DNA of 64,000 bases. It comes from Epiperipatus broadwayi (lineage: Eukaryota > Onychophora > Udeonychophora > Euonychophora > Peripatidae). The DNA lies in contig JAQFVV010006476.1 in NCBI GenBank assembly GCA_028023455.1, positions 124,001-188,000 on the forward strand, written 5' to 3'. The notes beneath the pieces were generated by a model. It was given only the letters and a program-made list of their open reading frames with translations. It was not told the origin of the DNA and searched no databases. Of the stretch, positions 11,582 through 22,959 are shown in pieces (the stretch's first letter is position 1; each line of letters begins with the position of its first letter). The position numbers and the translations under genes were made by a program.

Positions 11582-12547
11582 TTTTCAATATGTGTATGAT
11601 CAGGTGGGTCAGCAATATGAGATGGCATGGAGAGCTGAGGGTCATGTGAAAGTCTGAGTTCAAATTCCTTATATATTACATTATGTATGTGCAGGTGTGT
11701 GTAAGCCTGTACAGTGTAGCAAGTCACATTGATTTTATAAGCTTGTTTTTACAAATATGTAATATAGAGAGCATACCAATAGCTCAAGCAAGCTCTTATT
11801 AATAAGTACAAGATGACAAAGATATTTAAAATCTCGGTACTCATCTTATAGCTAAAGACGCCATTCTAGGGCGCGGTTTTTCATGCTAGAACACATAAAA
11901 ATGCTGTTTCTGTGGCCGACACATTCGAACCTGCATTTTCAATAATACAACTTTTTTGTTGTGATACAGAATGCAGGTCGCTATGTCACGTCGCAGTACA
12001 GCATGTATGTCGCTAAGCAGCAATTACATTTTCCGAATATCGCACAGTTTATAAAATAATTACGGCTTGATGAGAGAGTTTGTATTTGAATTGTGTTGAA
12101 ATGTTGTTTTCATTGGATTTTTTTTATATTTTAAACTATTGAAATGTTCAGATTTTTTAAAACAATAATTATAAGACTTTTTACAATGTACTGTAATGAA
12201 CTTTTATTTGGGTAAATGTTAAATATCTATGTTTTTATTGAGTTGCAATTAGGTAACGTGTCAAGTAACGTACTGTTAGTAACATTCCACAAGACAAAGA
12301 AGATTCTGCCATCTGTATATTTTTGAAGTAAAAAAGAGCGGTACGAAAAAAATATCCAGTAAGAAAAGTCCAAATATACAGTTTTTTTTGTAAATTTAAT
12401 AAAAAGCAAATATTATAAACATGTTTAATAACTAAAGAAGACATTTGTATGTGTTTGTTGTTGTTTAAAAAAGTTTGAGTTTCTTTCTTCTGTCCGAGTA
12501 CGCTTACGATTTTTAATTTTTTTTATTTTAGCATTACAAACAAACAG

Positions 12548-12632
12548 AACACTAACCCTAAAACTAACCCTAACCCTAAAACTAACCCTAAACCTAACCC
12601 TAAACTAACCCTAAAACTAACCCAAAATCTAA
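12548..12632. repeat. Interstitial telomere-like array
   Basis: About a dozen units of CTAACCCTAA / CTAACCCTAAAA spacing, the complement of TTAGGG with variable A runs. It is inside the TIR element, not at a chromosome end. Confidence 0.93.
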
Positions 12633-12689
12633 CCGTAACAACTTTTACTTTTATTACGATTATTATTTTTTAGTTAAACAACAACAAAA

Positions 12690-12830
12690 AAAGTCATAAC
12701 ACAAGTAAAAAAATATCCGATAGAAAATTGATAAAAAAAAAAAGCCGTAACACAAGTAAAAAAATATCCTATAGAAAATGTATAAAAAAAAGCCGTAACA
12801 CAATTAAAAAAATATACGATAGAAAAACAC
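12690..12830. repeat. Tandem repeat, about 50 bp, three units
   Basis: Units begin GTCATAACACAAG (12691), GCCGTAACACAAG (12743) and GCCGTAACACAAT (12792), each followed by an AAAAAAATATCCGATAGAAA-like block. They lie inside the TIR element. Confidence 0.9.
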
Positions 12831-13431
12831 GAATCAAATTTTAATTTGTTGATTTTATTTTACATTTATTATTATCATTTAAATTGTATACGTTAATAAA
12901 AAATAATATTTATAAAAGACAATTTTGTTTTGTTTTGTTTTTTTTTTTTCGCATTACAAAAAAGCACAGAAAAATTATTAGAATCAACGGCCAATAAATG
13001 TTCATATTTTATAGTTTTAGCGTGAAAACAGCGCCATCCAACGGGATCTTTATCTATAATACAAGCACCAAAATCTCTATCTAGAATATTCCTATCCCCA
13101 GACCAATTGGTTTTAAATAAGTGCTGGGTTTTGAATTGGTATTTTAGATATAGTTTCTGAATCTTCTAGCTCCTCATGGAGATGAGCCAAAAATTCAAAA
13201 CCAATTGGTCTGAGGATAGGAATATTCTAGACAGAGATTTTAAATATCTTTCTCTTACTGCACTTACCAATAAGAGCTTGTTTGAGCTATTGGTATGCTC
13301 CCTATATTACATATTTATAAATACAAGCTTATAAAAGCAATGTCACATGATATATGACTTGCTTTATTGATTATTACCTTCTTGTATAGTATATATGCAA
13401 TTATATATAAAGGTTGAATTAAATGTTTCCA

Positions 13432-13905
13432 AGGATTGTTATTACAATAAAGAATAGAAATGAGGAGATAATGTCCATGTAAACAGAGATCATCTTTAAC
13501 CTTTGGTGCTATTAAGAAATTATCAATTACTACTAATTGACAAATTCTGAAAAGTCTTCTCATTAACCTATAATAGGTTTTGTGTTGGAGTTTTTTGTTG
13601 AAGTAAAAGACGACCTCTTTTACTTCAAATCAAAGTTCTTATATGGATTTAAACATTCTCACACCTATAATAAATAGCTTTCTTGATTTAAATCAATATA
13701 AGAACTTGGGTTTGAAGCAAAAGAGAACCCCTTTTACTCTAACAAAAAACTCCTACTATAGAGCTGATATAAGATTAAGGAGAAAACTTGTTTAGCCTCA
13801 TTAATTGTCAATTAGGAGTAATTGATAATTTCTTGTTAGCATCAAAAGTTAATGGTGAGCTCTGTTTTCATGGATATTAACTTCTTATTTCTATTCTTGA
13901 TTACA
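13432..13905. repeat. Foldback element (unclassified)
   Basis: Left arm 13432-13660 and right arm 13692-13905 are inverted copies: AATAGAAATGAGGAGATAAT against its complement near 13885, TTAGCATCAAA against TTTGGTGCTATTAA, and AGTAAAAGACGACCTCTTTT against AGAGAACCCCTTTTACT. The ORF at 13563-13315 on minus is a by-product. Confidence 0.85.
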
Positions 13906-15354
13906 TATGTAAATGTTCTATATATAATGTAGATTTAGTAAAAAGGTGTTAGAAAAATAGTGTGCATTAATCTAATATATTTAACAAATTATGTAAAACA
14001 ATAGTTATGTACAAAATCATTAAAAAAGATATATGCACAGAGGCTCATGACATTGCTGTTAGAATATAATCTGTCATATCCATAATATTGAGGTTTTTAT
14101 TTAATAATTTTAATTGCAAGTAGGCTTAAAATTTGTATATTGGATAGTGAGACAATGTACCCATTTATATACCTAAATAGTTTATCTATCTATTATTAAT
14201 TAGAAGATTAAAGTTCAAAGTATAGCTAACTAATGTAGTGCATGGACTTTAAAGAATATCTTCTTTGTGCTGTCTAGTATCACCTTCATCTATATATCCA
14301 TAATATTAAACAGACTTCTTTTATATAACACCATTATGGATAAATCCACATCAGTAAACAAAAGCTCTACAACTTATTGTGAATAAGAGATATAATACAA
14401 ACAAAATATTTTAAATCTATTCTACGCTTAATTAAATTCACTGGAATAACTTAAATATAAATTTATTAATCTCAAAATTAAGGTCTGTAGAATATGGCTA
14501 TCTGATTTTGATCAATAAAAAACATAAATCCAATATTACATTGAAATTTACCTATCTGTCCCAACATAAAACACTACATAGCAGCACACAGATGTGTCTG
14601 TATAATATAAAGTAGTTATTAGAATTGTGAAACTAATAAAAATGATTAATTTTAACATATATGCGACTATTTAACACACACACACATATATAAGCACACA
14701 TACAGGCTGTAACTTATGGGAATTGTCATATAATAAAAAATAAGCAATCACATTTTAATGATACATAAATAATGACTGCTTTCACATATATATGTAGGTA
14801 CCCATGGAAATGTGTGTGCACACTGATGTTTATATCATGATATTTTAATTCATCAAAATAATAAACTTATTAAAAATATATTTTTTACAATTCCATTTTG
14901 AAAATATACATAAAATTTACATATATGTGTGTAAATATAAAAGAATAGTATGAATCAAAGTTTTTAATTTATTCTTTATTTCTAATGGGAAATAAGGTTT
15001 TATTTTTTAAAAAAATTATTGTGAGACTCAGCTGTTGGTCTCTCTTACTAAGCTGGTTTCTTTTAAAACAATAGACTAGGTTATTGTCATTTTCAGAAAA
15101 TGTATAATCTGATAACTATTGGCATTCAATCAGTTCCATTTAATCTAGAATTTGATCGACTTCAGGCATATCATCTACACAATATGGACTATGTAAAACA
15201 CAGAAAAGAAGGCCCTTTACTTCCATGTGAATCTGAACTATCACTGTGAACTAGCAGTTGCTGATTTGCACTGTCTTGCCTTCAGATGTATCTCCCTAAT
15301 AATTTAATTCTCTATAACCTGTAAAACTCCTAATCTTTTTTCAACCTTTATATT
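13906..15354. other. Gene-free AT-rich stretch
   Basis: No recognisable coding segment or repeat family. Contains short (AC)n/(AT)n runs near 14680. Confidence 0.5.
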
Positions 15355-15436
15355 TTGATAAAAGTCATACAAAGTTGTTTTTACCTTAATTCTTAAAAAA
15401 ACAACTTTGTATGATTTTTATCAAAATATGTTATAC
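15355..15436. repeat. Short hairpin (inverted repeat)
   Basis: TTGATAAAAGTCATACAAAG and its complement flank a loop of about 20 bp; the arms are about 28 bp. It has no terminator-like T run and its role is unknown. Confidence 0.85.
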
Positions 15437-16044
15437 AAGCTTTAATTTAAAAAAAAATTAATTTAATCAAAATAGATTGTGGAATTTTATAGTTACCAGT
15501 ATATCTATTGTAACATAAAACATGCTTAATTTCATTTCAAAATCAGAATTAATAAAATGTTAATTAGATCTTTTTAAATGCTTAATTTATAATAACTTTT
15601 TTTAATTCAAAATTATTCAATCTTTAACTCTTATTCCAGTGTAATATAGAAAATATCTACAAATTTTTTTTTGTCTGTTTATTTCTACTTTTCAACTTTA
15701 TATATATATGCAAATTTACAAATAAATATTTAAAAATACAGTATTTAAAAGCTTATAAAAATATATGTATAACCATCACTTAGGAGCGCTTTCAACCAAC
15801 TTGTGGTTTTGTCAACTATCATGTTTAAAATGTCAGCTTTCCCATAATTTTATAAATATTTATTTATAAATTTGCGTATATTATTTTGAATAAATACAGA
15901 CATCGATTTATAATATTATATATATATGCATGCACACCACTACATTGTTGTATACTATGAGACATATAACTTTCTCAATATATATATATATGTATGTGTG
16001 AATCATACTCTAATTTTGGAAGAGAGTATAAAAATGCTAAACAA

Positions 16045-16127
16045 TGTATGCTTGGTCAGCATCATTAGCTGCCTTCCAAGCAGCTGGCCCATGTTCACTT
16101 CCTGGTTAATGCATTTGATACATGAAA
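16045..16127 (+). repeat. tRNA-Gly-derived mini-SINE (degenerate)
   Basis: TAGCTGCCTTCCAAGCAGCT (anticodon arm, UCC) and a B box decayed to TGTTCACTTCC, followed by GCATTTGATACATGAAA. Same family as 28270, 29231 and 37281; the acceptor stem is no longer paired. Confidence 0.8.
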
Positions 16128-16529
16128 TTTTTTTTTATAGAGATGAAATGTTTTTTCTAACAAATAATAAGAAATTTTTTAAAAAAAAAATTAACATCCT
16201 GCACAGGAACAGAGAATAAAATGAGAAACTAAAAGAGGCAATATGATTTGTAGATTACCTAATGGTAGGCATCAATTTACAAAGAAAAATAATGCTTGTG
16301 ATTTCATGTTGACATGCTATGGACTTTCAGTGACATCCACAGTGGGCAAATAAAAAGATAACTGATGACTAATTCTCTATCCTAGCTACATATAGTGTCA
16401 TTTCTGAATCAATGCATGAGTTATATGGAGAAATAGGGTAGCTATTCCAAATAGTTAAGATGGTAGGGTATCCAGATTATAAATTACTACATGAAATCTG
16501 TTTGTGTTTTGTACTTAGCTCACAATGGA

Positions 16530-16830
16530 ACAATGCGGTGGCATTAAGTTTTGTTTTTAAATTTGACAAAATATATATTAAAATATTTTAAATTATTCAT
16601 ACTGTATGTGATAATGAAACCAACATTTTAATGTGGTTTGCTAGATTTCACAATGACACAGAAAACATTAAAGATGATCCATAAAAATACAAATAAACTC
16701 ACATTCCATGTCATAACTCATGATTAGGACACATTAGTGTCTTAAAATTTGGGGGTGAATAACTAAGCTATGGTCATTATATAACAAATGTTGACTCGAA
16801 GATGGTTACTCTAAGCAGCTTGTAGAGAGA
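16530..16830 (+). pseudogene. Mariner-like transposase relic
   Basis: The conceptual reading includes VVWFARFHNDTENIKDDP, matching the FKWxxRFxxGRExIEDDPR segment at the end of the mariner DNA-binding region. It is followed by GTCATAACTCATGATTAGGA and GGGGTGAATAACTAAG, the TIR-like end shared with 43340 and 19690. Many stops; dead. Confidence 0.65.
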
Positions 16831-16984
16831 GTGAATATATTTTCCTAACTCTTAATGTATTAAATCACTGCATTTGCAATCTTTGTCAGAACAATTTGTT
16901 AATTCAAATGATTTTGTTATTAAAAGATCTTACTCAAAAAAGAAAAAGGTTAAGCAAATTTCAATTTAATTGGTTAATATATAG

Positions 16985-17335
16985 TATATATGAGCACAGA
17001 CTTTCAAATGACCCACCACTCCCCACTCCATCTTATAACACTGATACACTTCAATACATATATGTCAAAAAAATAAATAAATCATCAATATAGGTATTTC
17101 ATGCTAAACCAGCAATCATCAGTTGGTCCAGATTACCATCTCTACACATATATGCTATAAATGCTCAGGTATATATTAAGATAGCCAAACCTAATACTTT
17201 AATGGACAGGCTTCAATGTACCCCACACTCCAACTCTTCAACCATCCATCCAATTGAAAATCTGATGATGGAATGCTCAAAGGCCACCTTGAGGCTGAGA
17301 TTCTTGTCACACCCATGTTGACCTAAAGTTAATCT
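16985..17335 (-). mobile_element. HHR repeat, single arm
   Basis: Minus-oriented copy running from GAGCACAGACTTTCAAATGA (outer end) through the ribozyme to the segment with GGACAGGCTTCAA and ATTGAAAATCTGATGATGGA. It has no partner arm nearby. Confidence 0.8.
17074..17140 (-). ncRNA. Hammerhead ribozyme motif, type I
   Basis: On minus: ACCAACTGATGA, stem II TGCT/AGCA, GAAA, then TACCTATA with the cut after ATA. Stem I reads TTGAT against ACCAA, one mismatch, so activity may be reduced. Core bases are intact. Confidence 0.75.
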
Positions 17336-17339
17336 GACC

Positions 17340-18955
17340 TCTCATGTACAGGACATAATCCATTTAATACATATACAAGGGATGGGCAGACATCTCTACT
17401 ATTGAAAAATGAATTTAATGAAATATATCACTTTCTTGTTGTTTTTCACACTTCTAGTAATTGTGACTAGTATTGAAAGATTGTATAGTAAATAAAGATA
17501 ATAACGGTTTGAAAAAAAAAATTCACCTATTCAAACAAAGCTCAAATTAGAGCTTGTAATGCTAGCTTTTGAGCATAAAGAAAAATATAACATTTTATTT
17601 AAAAAAAAAAAAAAAAAAGAAATTAGTGATTTTGCAAAAAAAAAAAAAAAAAAAGGAAAGATTTTTAAAATGGGTGAAATTAATAATTTGCTTTAATTGT
17701 AAATAAAATACTTATATAAATGAATGATAATAAAAAATTTCACATTTAGAATCGGGAAGATGGGGCTGTTTTGGGGGTTCAAACTAGGCCACTGGTATTA
17801 CTTCGTATGAAAATCTGATCCACTATTGCCAATGTTAATAATTTAATCATAACAGTGTATTTATATTAAATTAAATAGTAAATTACTGATAATAGATGTC
17901 TAGAAATATGTAAAAAGCTATTATAATATTATAGATTAATTATTATTTAACTTATTTTAAAAATTATTTTAAAAATATTATTTTAAATATTTTAAAAAGA
18001 TATCTTCTAACGCCTTGGTCAGAGCCCAAATTTCTAATGAACTCCCAAGCAATAAAGACATATAAAGACATTCGATATTTTTTTCTTTTCTTTTCTCAAG
18101 TAATTGAATTTTAAAAAAATTTAAAATATTAATACACATTAATTAATTAATTTTTGCCTCTTTATAAACAACTATTTTACAAAATTTGTATTTATCTCTT
18201 AAATAGAAATAGAGCGATGAAAAGAACAGGGAAAATATAATCAATTAAGTGTTGCTTCAGGTAATGTGTTACCTGAAGAAATTTCACAAAGAAGATAATG
18301 AATTTTAATTAATGAATAATCAGAATAATATCATAATTATGCTACAATTATTTTTATTTATTTTTTAAAAAAAAAACTCAAAGTAAAAATAGTTTTAAAT
18401 GATTATTTAAAATCAAAGAATAGTATCGTGTATTGCTCTTTACTTAAGTCAAAACTTTATATATCATAAAATAATACTATTTTAAACAAATTAGTCTACA
18501 AGCAGCATTGAAATGTAAGTATTATTTATAAACTAATAATTTTAATTAGCTTTTTAATAATTATTTAATATAAGATGGATATTTTAAAAAGCTTCTTCAT
18601 TACATCTAATTTATTTGCATCACCATAATTAGCTTACACAATATCTAGAATTCAAGTCTGGATCGGATAAAGATAATTTTTGGTCTATAAGCAAATACTT
18701 GCATTATTTAATTTCAAAGTGTTTAAAAAGTTTATTCATTGCAAGATCAATAAAATAACAAATTATAAGTTAATAGATTTATAATGTTTATCTTATTGTA
18801 AAATGAATAAGTCCAGATTCAAATTAGTATTCACATTTAAGAGAATTTTACATGATATAAATGTTGTAGATAGTCCTACTTATAGAAATATGTAGTGTGT
18901 TCCAGTGAAAAAGTGATAGATTCTCTGTCCAAACTGTCTATAGACAGCACTACAT
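17340..18955. other. Gene-free AT-rich stretch
   Basis: Two long A runs (near 17600 and 17640) and a possible SINE-B 3' fragment at 18003-18060 (GAACTCCCAAGCAATAAAG). Otherwise nothing recognised. Confidence 0.5.
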
Positions 18956-18959
18956 TCTA

Positions 18960-19800
18960 ATTAACACAATGGGTTATATAGTGGCATGCTATTCACCACC
19001 AAAATTTTAAAATATTAGTATATTTGGATCACATATTACAACATACAATTAAAACAGGCAAAACTCTCTATACAGTAGTGCCACTCAGTGCAAGCCAGAG
19101 TAATTAATCTATGCCAGAAGGTTTGTGCATAAAATCCCTATCTAGTGCCTACTCATCCAATATCCCCAGACTAGTTTCTGGCTTGTGGCCTTCGGTTAGG
19201 AGTTTTGGATCTGAGAGCACTGCACCTAGATCTTTAGGATCTAATGCAACTCTTCAGCAGCCACTGATGAACGCCACAAGCCAGGAACTAGTCTGGGGAT
19301 ATTGAATGAGTAGGCACTAGATAGGAATTTTATGCACAAGCCTTCTAGCATCCATTGATTACTCTGGCTTGCACTGAGTGACACTACTGTAGGGAGAGTT
19401 TTGTCTGTTTTAATAACAGTTATGAGCAAGCATGAGAAATGGTGATCATGTGATGTTTAGTGGTTTATAACATGCAATATGATAGTATTTTATACTTCTA
19501 TACATCATCAACATTCTGAAATTTTGCAAACTAATTGAAAACAGATGCAAGTCATGCTTTTGCTGTCATGCACAACATGAATTATTTCAAGCATTTTAGT
19601 AGCAGTTTGTCCAATTTAAACCAAAATATAATGTTATCATGTTGGTGCATCATGGATTAAGGTACCAAACAGACTGTAGAATTTCAAGATGTAATTCATA
19701 ATTTAGGTATGTTGGTGCCTTAAAATTTTGGTGTTCAATAACTAAGCCATGCATTGGTTCAGATATGCTGCCCACCAGTCATCTTTTCAATGGAACATGC
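18960..19800 (-). mobile_element. Mariner-derived element with TIRs, interrupted by FB-C
   Basis: The left end ATTCACCACCAAAATTTTAA and the right end (complement AACACCAAAATTTTAAGGCA) form inverted repeats. On the minus strand at about 19640-19560, IGQTATKMLEIIHVVHDSKS resembles the mariner transposase N-terminus (GKTATETFEML...). An FB-C foldback (about 19046-19472) lies inside it. Confidence 0.6.
19046..19472. repeat. Foldback element FB-C, copy 1
   Basis: Arms share CAGGCAAAACTCTCTATACA, CAGTGCAAGCCAGAG, TAGTGCCTACTCATCCAATA and CCCCAGACTAGTTTCTGGCT, inverted at 19265-19412. The apex contains GTGGCCTTCGGTTAGGAG and a second palindrome, GATCTTTAGGATC. The 60-65-residue ORFs on both strands are palindrome by-products. 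Confidence 0.9.
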
Positions 19801-20049
19801 TATGTATATGTAAATGACAATTCTCTATGCTCATTATGATGCTTCTGCGAAGGGTAAATCAGCCATGTTATATTATCTGAATCAAGGATAAATTTTACAT
19901 TCTAAACTTTAAAAAAATGTTAGCATTATTACATTATTTGTCATGTGTTTACGGTTTGATCATCATTCGGACAGCCATCTCAACATCTGATTGGCTGTCA
20001 GATAAGCATTATAGTGAGCGCAAAAAGATTTCCAGTATTTCAATTTATT

Positions 20050-20610
20050 ATTTAAGTAATAAATATAATATCATACAAAATTTATCAAATCTTTTTTAAA
20101 TACTGCCATGTACAATAACTTTTTACAGTAAGAAAATGCACCACTTCTTACCATATTTTAGATTAACATGGTTAGATTTATAAAATGATCCTAGTAATGC
20201 ACATATTCATACATTTTATTTATATATAATGTCATGCAAAATTTGCAAGTCTGTTTTTAAATAATAATTGAACTGCCCTCTAGTGCTCATGTACAATAAC
20301 TCTTTACAGTAAGAAAATGGATCACTTCTTACCATATTTTAGACCTTTTAATTAGAGTTATCCAGAACAGTAATAGAGAGAGAAAACTTAAACCAGCCTA
20401 TATATTTTAATGTAAATTCACTTTTAAATAACTGATATTAAGTTTTCTAAAACTCTATAATAAATAAACACGTCATACGTGTAATGATAACACATATATA
20501 GAAAAGGCAGTTTTAAATATTTAGCTTTATTACTGGCTAGTATGCTTTTAATATATCATATTCATAGCTTATAATAATGTCTCTATTGTTTTTGTTTTAC
20601 AACAAAATAA
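20050..20610 (+). repeat. Repeat W, forward copies 1 and 2
   Basis: Two head-to-tail partial units share GTACAATAACTTTTTACAGT, AAGAAAATG and CACTTCTTACCATATTTTAG. The second adds AGAGTTATCCAGAACAGTAA and a TAATAAATAAACACGTCA end. No ORF. Further copies lie at 21470-22690. Confidence 0.8.
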
Positions 20611-20962
20611 GAAACCCCATCCCCCTCAACAAGAGGAGCCTAAAAAGGGAATTAGTCTCCCTTACATCACAAAAGTTGCACATAAATTTTAAAAGATTTG
20701 CAAAGATAATTTCAACATAAGCTTTACAACTCCATCACTGATCAAATTAATTAACAAATTCTAAAGACAAACTGACCAATGAATGAGCACATCAAGGGGT
20801 CTACAAAATTAAACACACCCACCTGCATGCAGTTATGCATATTATGGGGAGACATGAGCCAACCTTTCAACTAGATTAGTCCAACATATATATTTATACA
20901 ACAGAGCCCTCAAAAATAAAGAATACTCATCAATACTCACTGTCCATGATCAAAAACTGGTG

Positions 20963-21078
20963 ATAGATTTTTTTCATATGTCAAAGCATCAGCCGGGAAG
21001 CGAATCCGCGACAATTGTCTGCAAGCAACTGCTTGCTTGCAAAGCCGCTGCACTGACATCTTGGCTACCAATGCTTGA
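20963..21078 (-). repeat. tRNA-like mini-SINE (second head type), TSD present
   Basis: Minus strand: CAAGCATTGGTAGCCAAGAT, an anticodon-arm region expanded by a GCAAGCA duplication, GGATTCGCTTCCCGGC (B box), then GATGCTTTGACATATGAAA. Flanked by ACTGGTGATAGATTT (20956) and ACTGGTTATAGATTT (21078), a target-site duplication with one mismatch. Confidence 0.82.
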
Positions 21079-21469
21079 CTGGTTATAGATTTGAATTATC
21101 AGAAGCAAACATTTTATGTATGGAGAGGAGGACAGAATGTGGAAAATCAAAAAGACATGGGCCTAGCAAGTGACGGTTCTTTGATCAATAGAAAAGATAC
21201 AAGTATTTCACTATCAAAGAAGTGGGCTATTTTGTAACTAATTAATGATTACTTATACCCTAATACCAAGAATTACATAGTCATATTACTATAAGCTATG
21301 AATATGATATACATCATATATCGAAAGAATGCAAAGCTGTAATAAGACTGAATATTTAAAACCTACCTTTTCTATGTATGAGCTCATTAGCAGTTGTTTA
21401 GTAGATTAATTAAGGAAAAAATACAATTTATAGTTGAATTACAAAAGTAATAATAAATAATATTTGAAT

Positions 21470-22690
21470 ATTGAATAATTATAATGTTATGTGAAATTTA
21501 TTAAGTTTATTTTAAATAATAATTGAATTGCCTTCTAATTGCCATGTTCTTTAACTTTTCAAGGTAAGAAAATAAACCATTTTTTACTGTTTTTGAGATC
21601 TTTTTATTTAGAATTATCCAGAATAATAACCAGAGAGCAACCTTAAAACAACATATATACTTTAATGTAAATTGATATTAAGTTTATAGAATAAAAATAT
21701 TCCACTCACTTCTTAAACCCTGTAATAAATAAACTCATGTGATATATGAAATGAGAAATAATATTTTATAGGGAATAAATGTAATGTTATGTAAAATTTA
21801 TCAAGTCTATTTCAAATACTACTTGAACTGCCCTCTATCTACCATGTTCAATACATAACTTTTGGTCCATTTTCTTACTGCAAAAAGTTATTCAACATGC
21901 CATCTAGAAAGCAATTCAATTATTATTTAATATAGACTTTGTAAATTTCTCATGACATTATATTTATTCAATATTAAAATGTTATTTATCATTACATATA
22001 TGATATGGGTTTATTTATTATAAAGTTTTAAAGATGAATGAGATATCTCTGCTCTATAAATTTGATATCAGTTATTTAAAAATCATATATATATTGCTTA
22101 TAATAACTCCTCTCATATGCACTTCAATGCAAACATTTTTTAACTAAAACTTCTTTATTTTTCTGATAGTTTCGACTGTCCAGCAGTCTTCATCAGAGCA
22201 TTCTCAATTTTCTCTAGCTTTTAAATCTTTTAATGAAGAATTTTAATGAAGACTTCTGGACAGTCAAAACTGTCAGGAAAATAAAGAAGTTTTATTTAAT
22301 TTTTTTTTTGCATTAAAATGTACACGAGAGGAGTTATTATAAGCAATATATATGAATATATGAAAAAATGCAAAGAAAGTAAAGGAGAAGAATAAGAGTA
22401 TATTATTTAAAAATCAATGTGCATTAAAATATATAAGCTGGTTTAAGTTTTCTCTTTGGCTGTTATTGTTTTGGATAAGACTAAATAAAAAGATCTAAAA
22501 TATGGTAAGAAGTGGTCCATTTTCTTACTATAAAAAAGTTATTGGACATGGAAGCTAGAGGGCAATTCAGTTATATAGACATAGTAAAAAGCTAGAGGGC
22601 AATTCAGTTATATAGACATAGTAAATTTCACATGACATTATATTTATTCAATATTAAAATATCCATCATTACATATATATATATATATTA
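21470..22690. repeat. Repeat W, forward and inverted copies, with FB-D inserted
   Basis: Forward copies at 21470-21770 and 21775-21870, then inverted copies at 21850-22100 and 22385-22690 (TGGTCCATTTTCTTACT, AGAGGGCAATTCAGTTAT). FB-D (about 22105-22420) separates the two inverted copies. A 37-bp tandem duplication occurs at 22552-22625. Confidence 0.75.
22105..22420. repeat. Foldback element FB-D, copy 1
   Basis: Outer arms TATTGCTTATAATAACTCCT...CACTTCAATGC and complement. Inner arms AACTTCTTTATTTTTCTGAT-AGTTTCGACTGTCCAGCAG and complement. Very similar to 49085-49440. Confidence 0.9.
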
Positions 22691-22959
22691 TCAGTACATT
22701 TTTCATGTTAGCTCAATTTTATTGCAACCACCCACCAGCCAGAAATCAGACCAACCTCTCTCACTATGGATGGTTACATTATGAAATATCCACTTTCACT
22801 TTTCCAAGTGAGGAAGACATACATAGCAGATGTTGCAATTTGACATTATATACTCATTCTTTTAAATATATTTAAATCTTGTGTATGTATGTTTTAGACA
22901 TATTTCAAATCTTTATTCCATCACACATTTCTGAAACATATGACCAAAGATATGTGAAT

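Larger units (their letters stand above)
11205..11690. mobile_element. HHR repeat, divergent two-arm pair
   Basis: The minus-oriented left arm (11205-11440) begins GGGATTCGAACTCAGACTTT and the plus right arm (11455-11690) ends AAAGTCTGAGTTCAAATTCC. The outer ends of the two arms are therefore inverted repeats, and both arms keep an intact hammerhead core. The ORF at 11727-11470 on minus is only a reading through the arm. Confidence 0.85.
11836..13069. mobile_element. TIR DNA element with telomere-like repeats, 8-bp TSD
   Basis: Bounded by AAAATCTC at 11828-11835 and 13070-13077. The ends are inverted repeats: GGTACTCATCTTATAGCTAA on the left, and the complement of the right end reads GGTGCTTGTATTATAGATAA; similarity runs on for about 80 bp. 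It has no transposase ORF, so it is non-autonomous. The 8-bp duplication is compatible with hAT, P, Merlin or MULE-like groups; the GG terminus argues against ordinary hAT. It is AT-rich inside, with telomere-like and 50-bp tandem repeats. Confidence 0.85.
11716..13372. mobile_element. FB-B foldback element interrupted by a 1.2-kb insertion
   Basis: Outer arms match as inverted repeats: TTATAAGCTTGTTTTTACAA...ATATAGAGAGCATACCAATA on the left, and its near-complement at 13270-13335. The apex around 13110-13200 carries CCCCAGACCAATTGG and CTCCTCATGGAGATGAG. Removing 11836-13069 plus one 8-bp duplicate restores the sequence seen at 10890-10915. Confidence 0.88.

Noticed and set aside
11470-11727. 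85-residue ORF and its look-alikes (26431-26649, 62368-62655, 3964-4161) as a protein family
   Set aside because: They share FMLNQ-SSVGPDY-type strings only because they translate the same HHR repeat; the conserved nucleotides are those of the ribozyme, not codons.
12548-12632. True chromosome end or fusion point
   Set aside because: The telomere-like units are imperfect, short and inside a TIR element with an 8-bp duplication.
19111-19305. Similar small proteins from 19111-19305, 19241-19429 and 34011-34232
   Set aside because: They are readings through the arms of FB-C foldbacks, on both strands of a palindrome.
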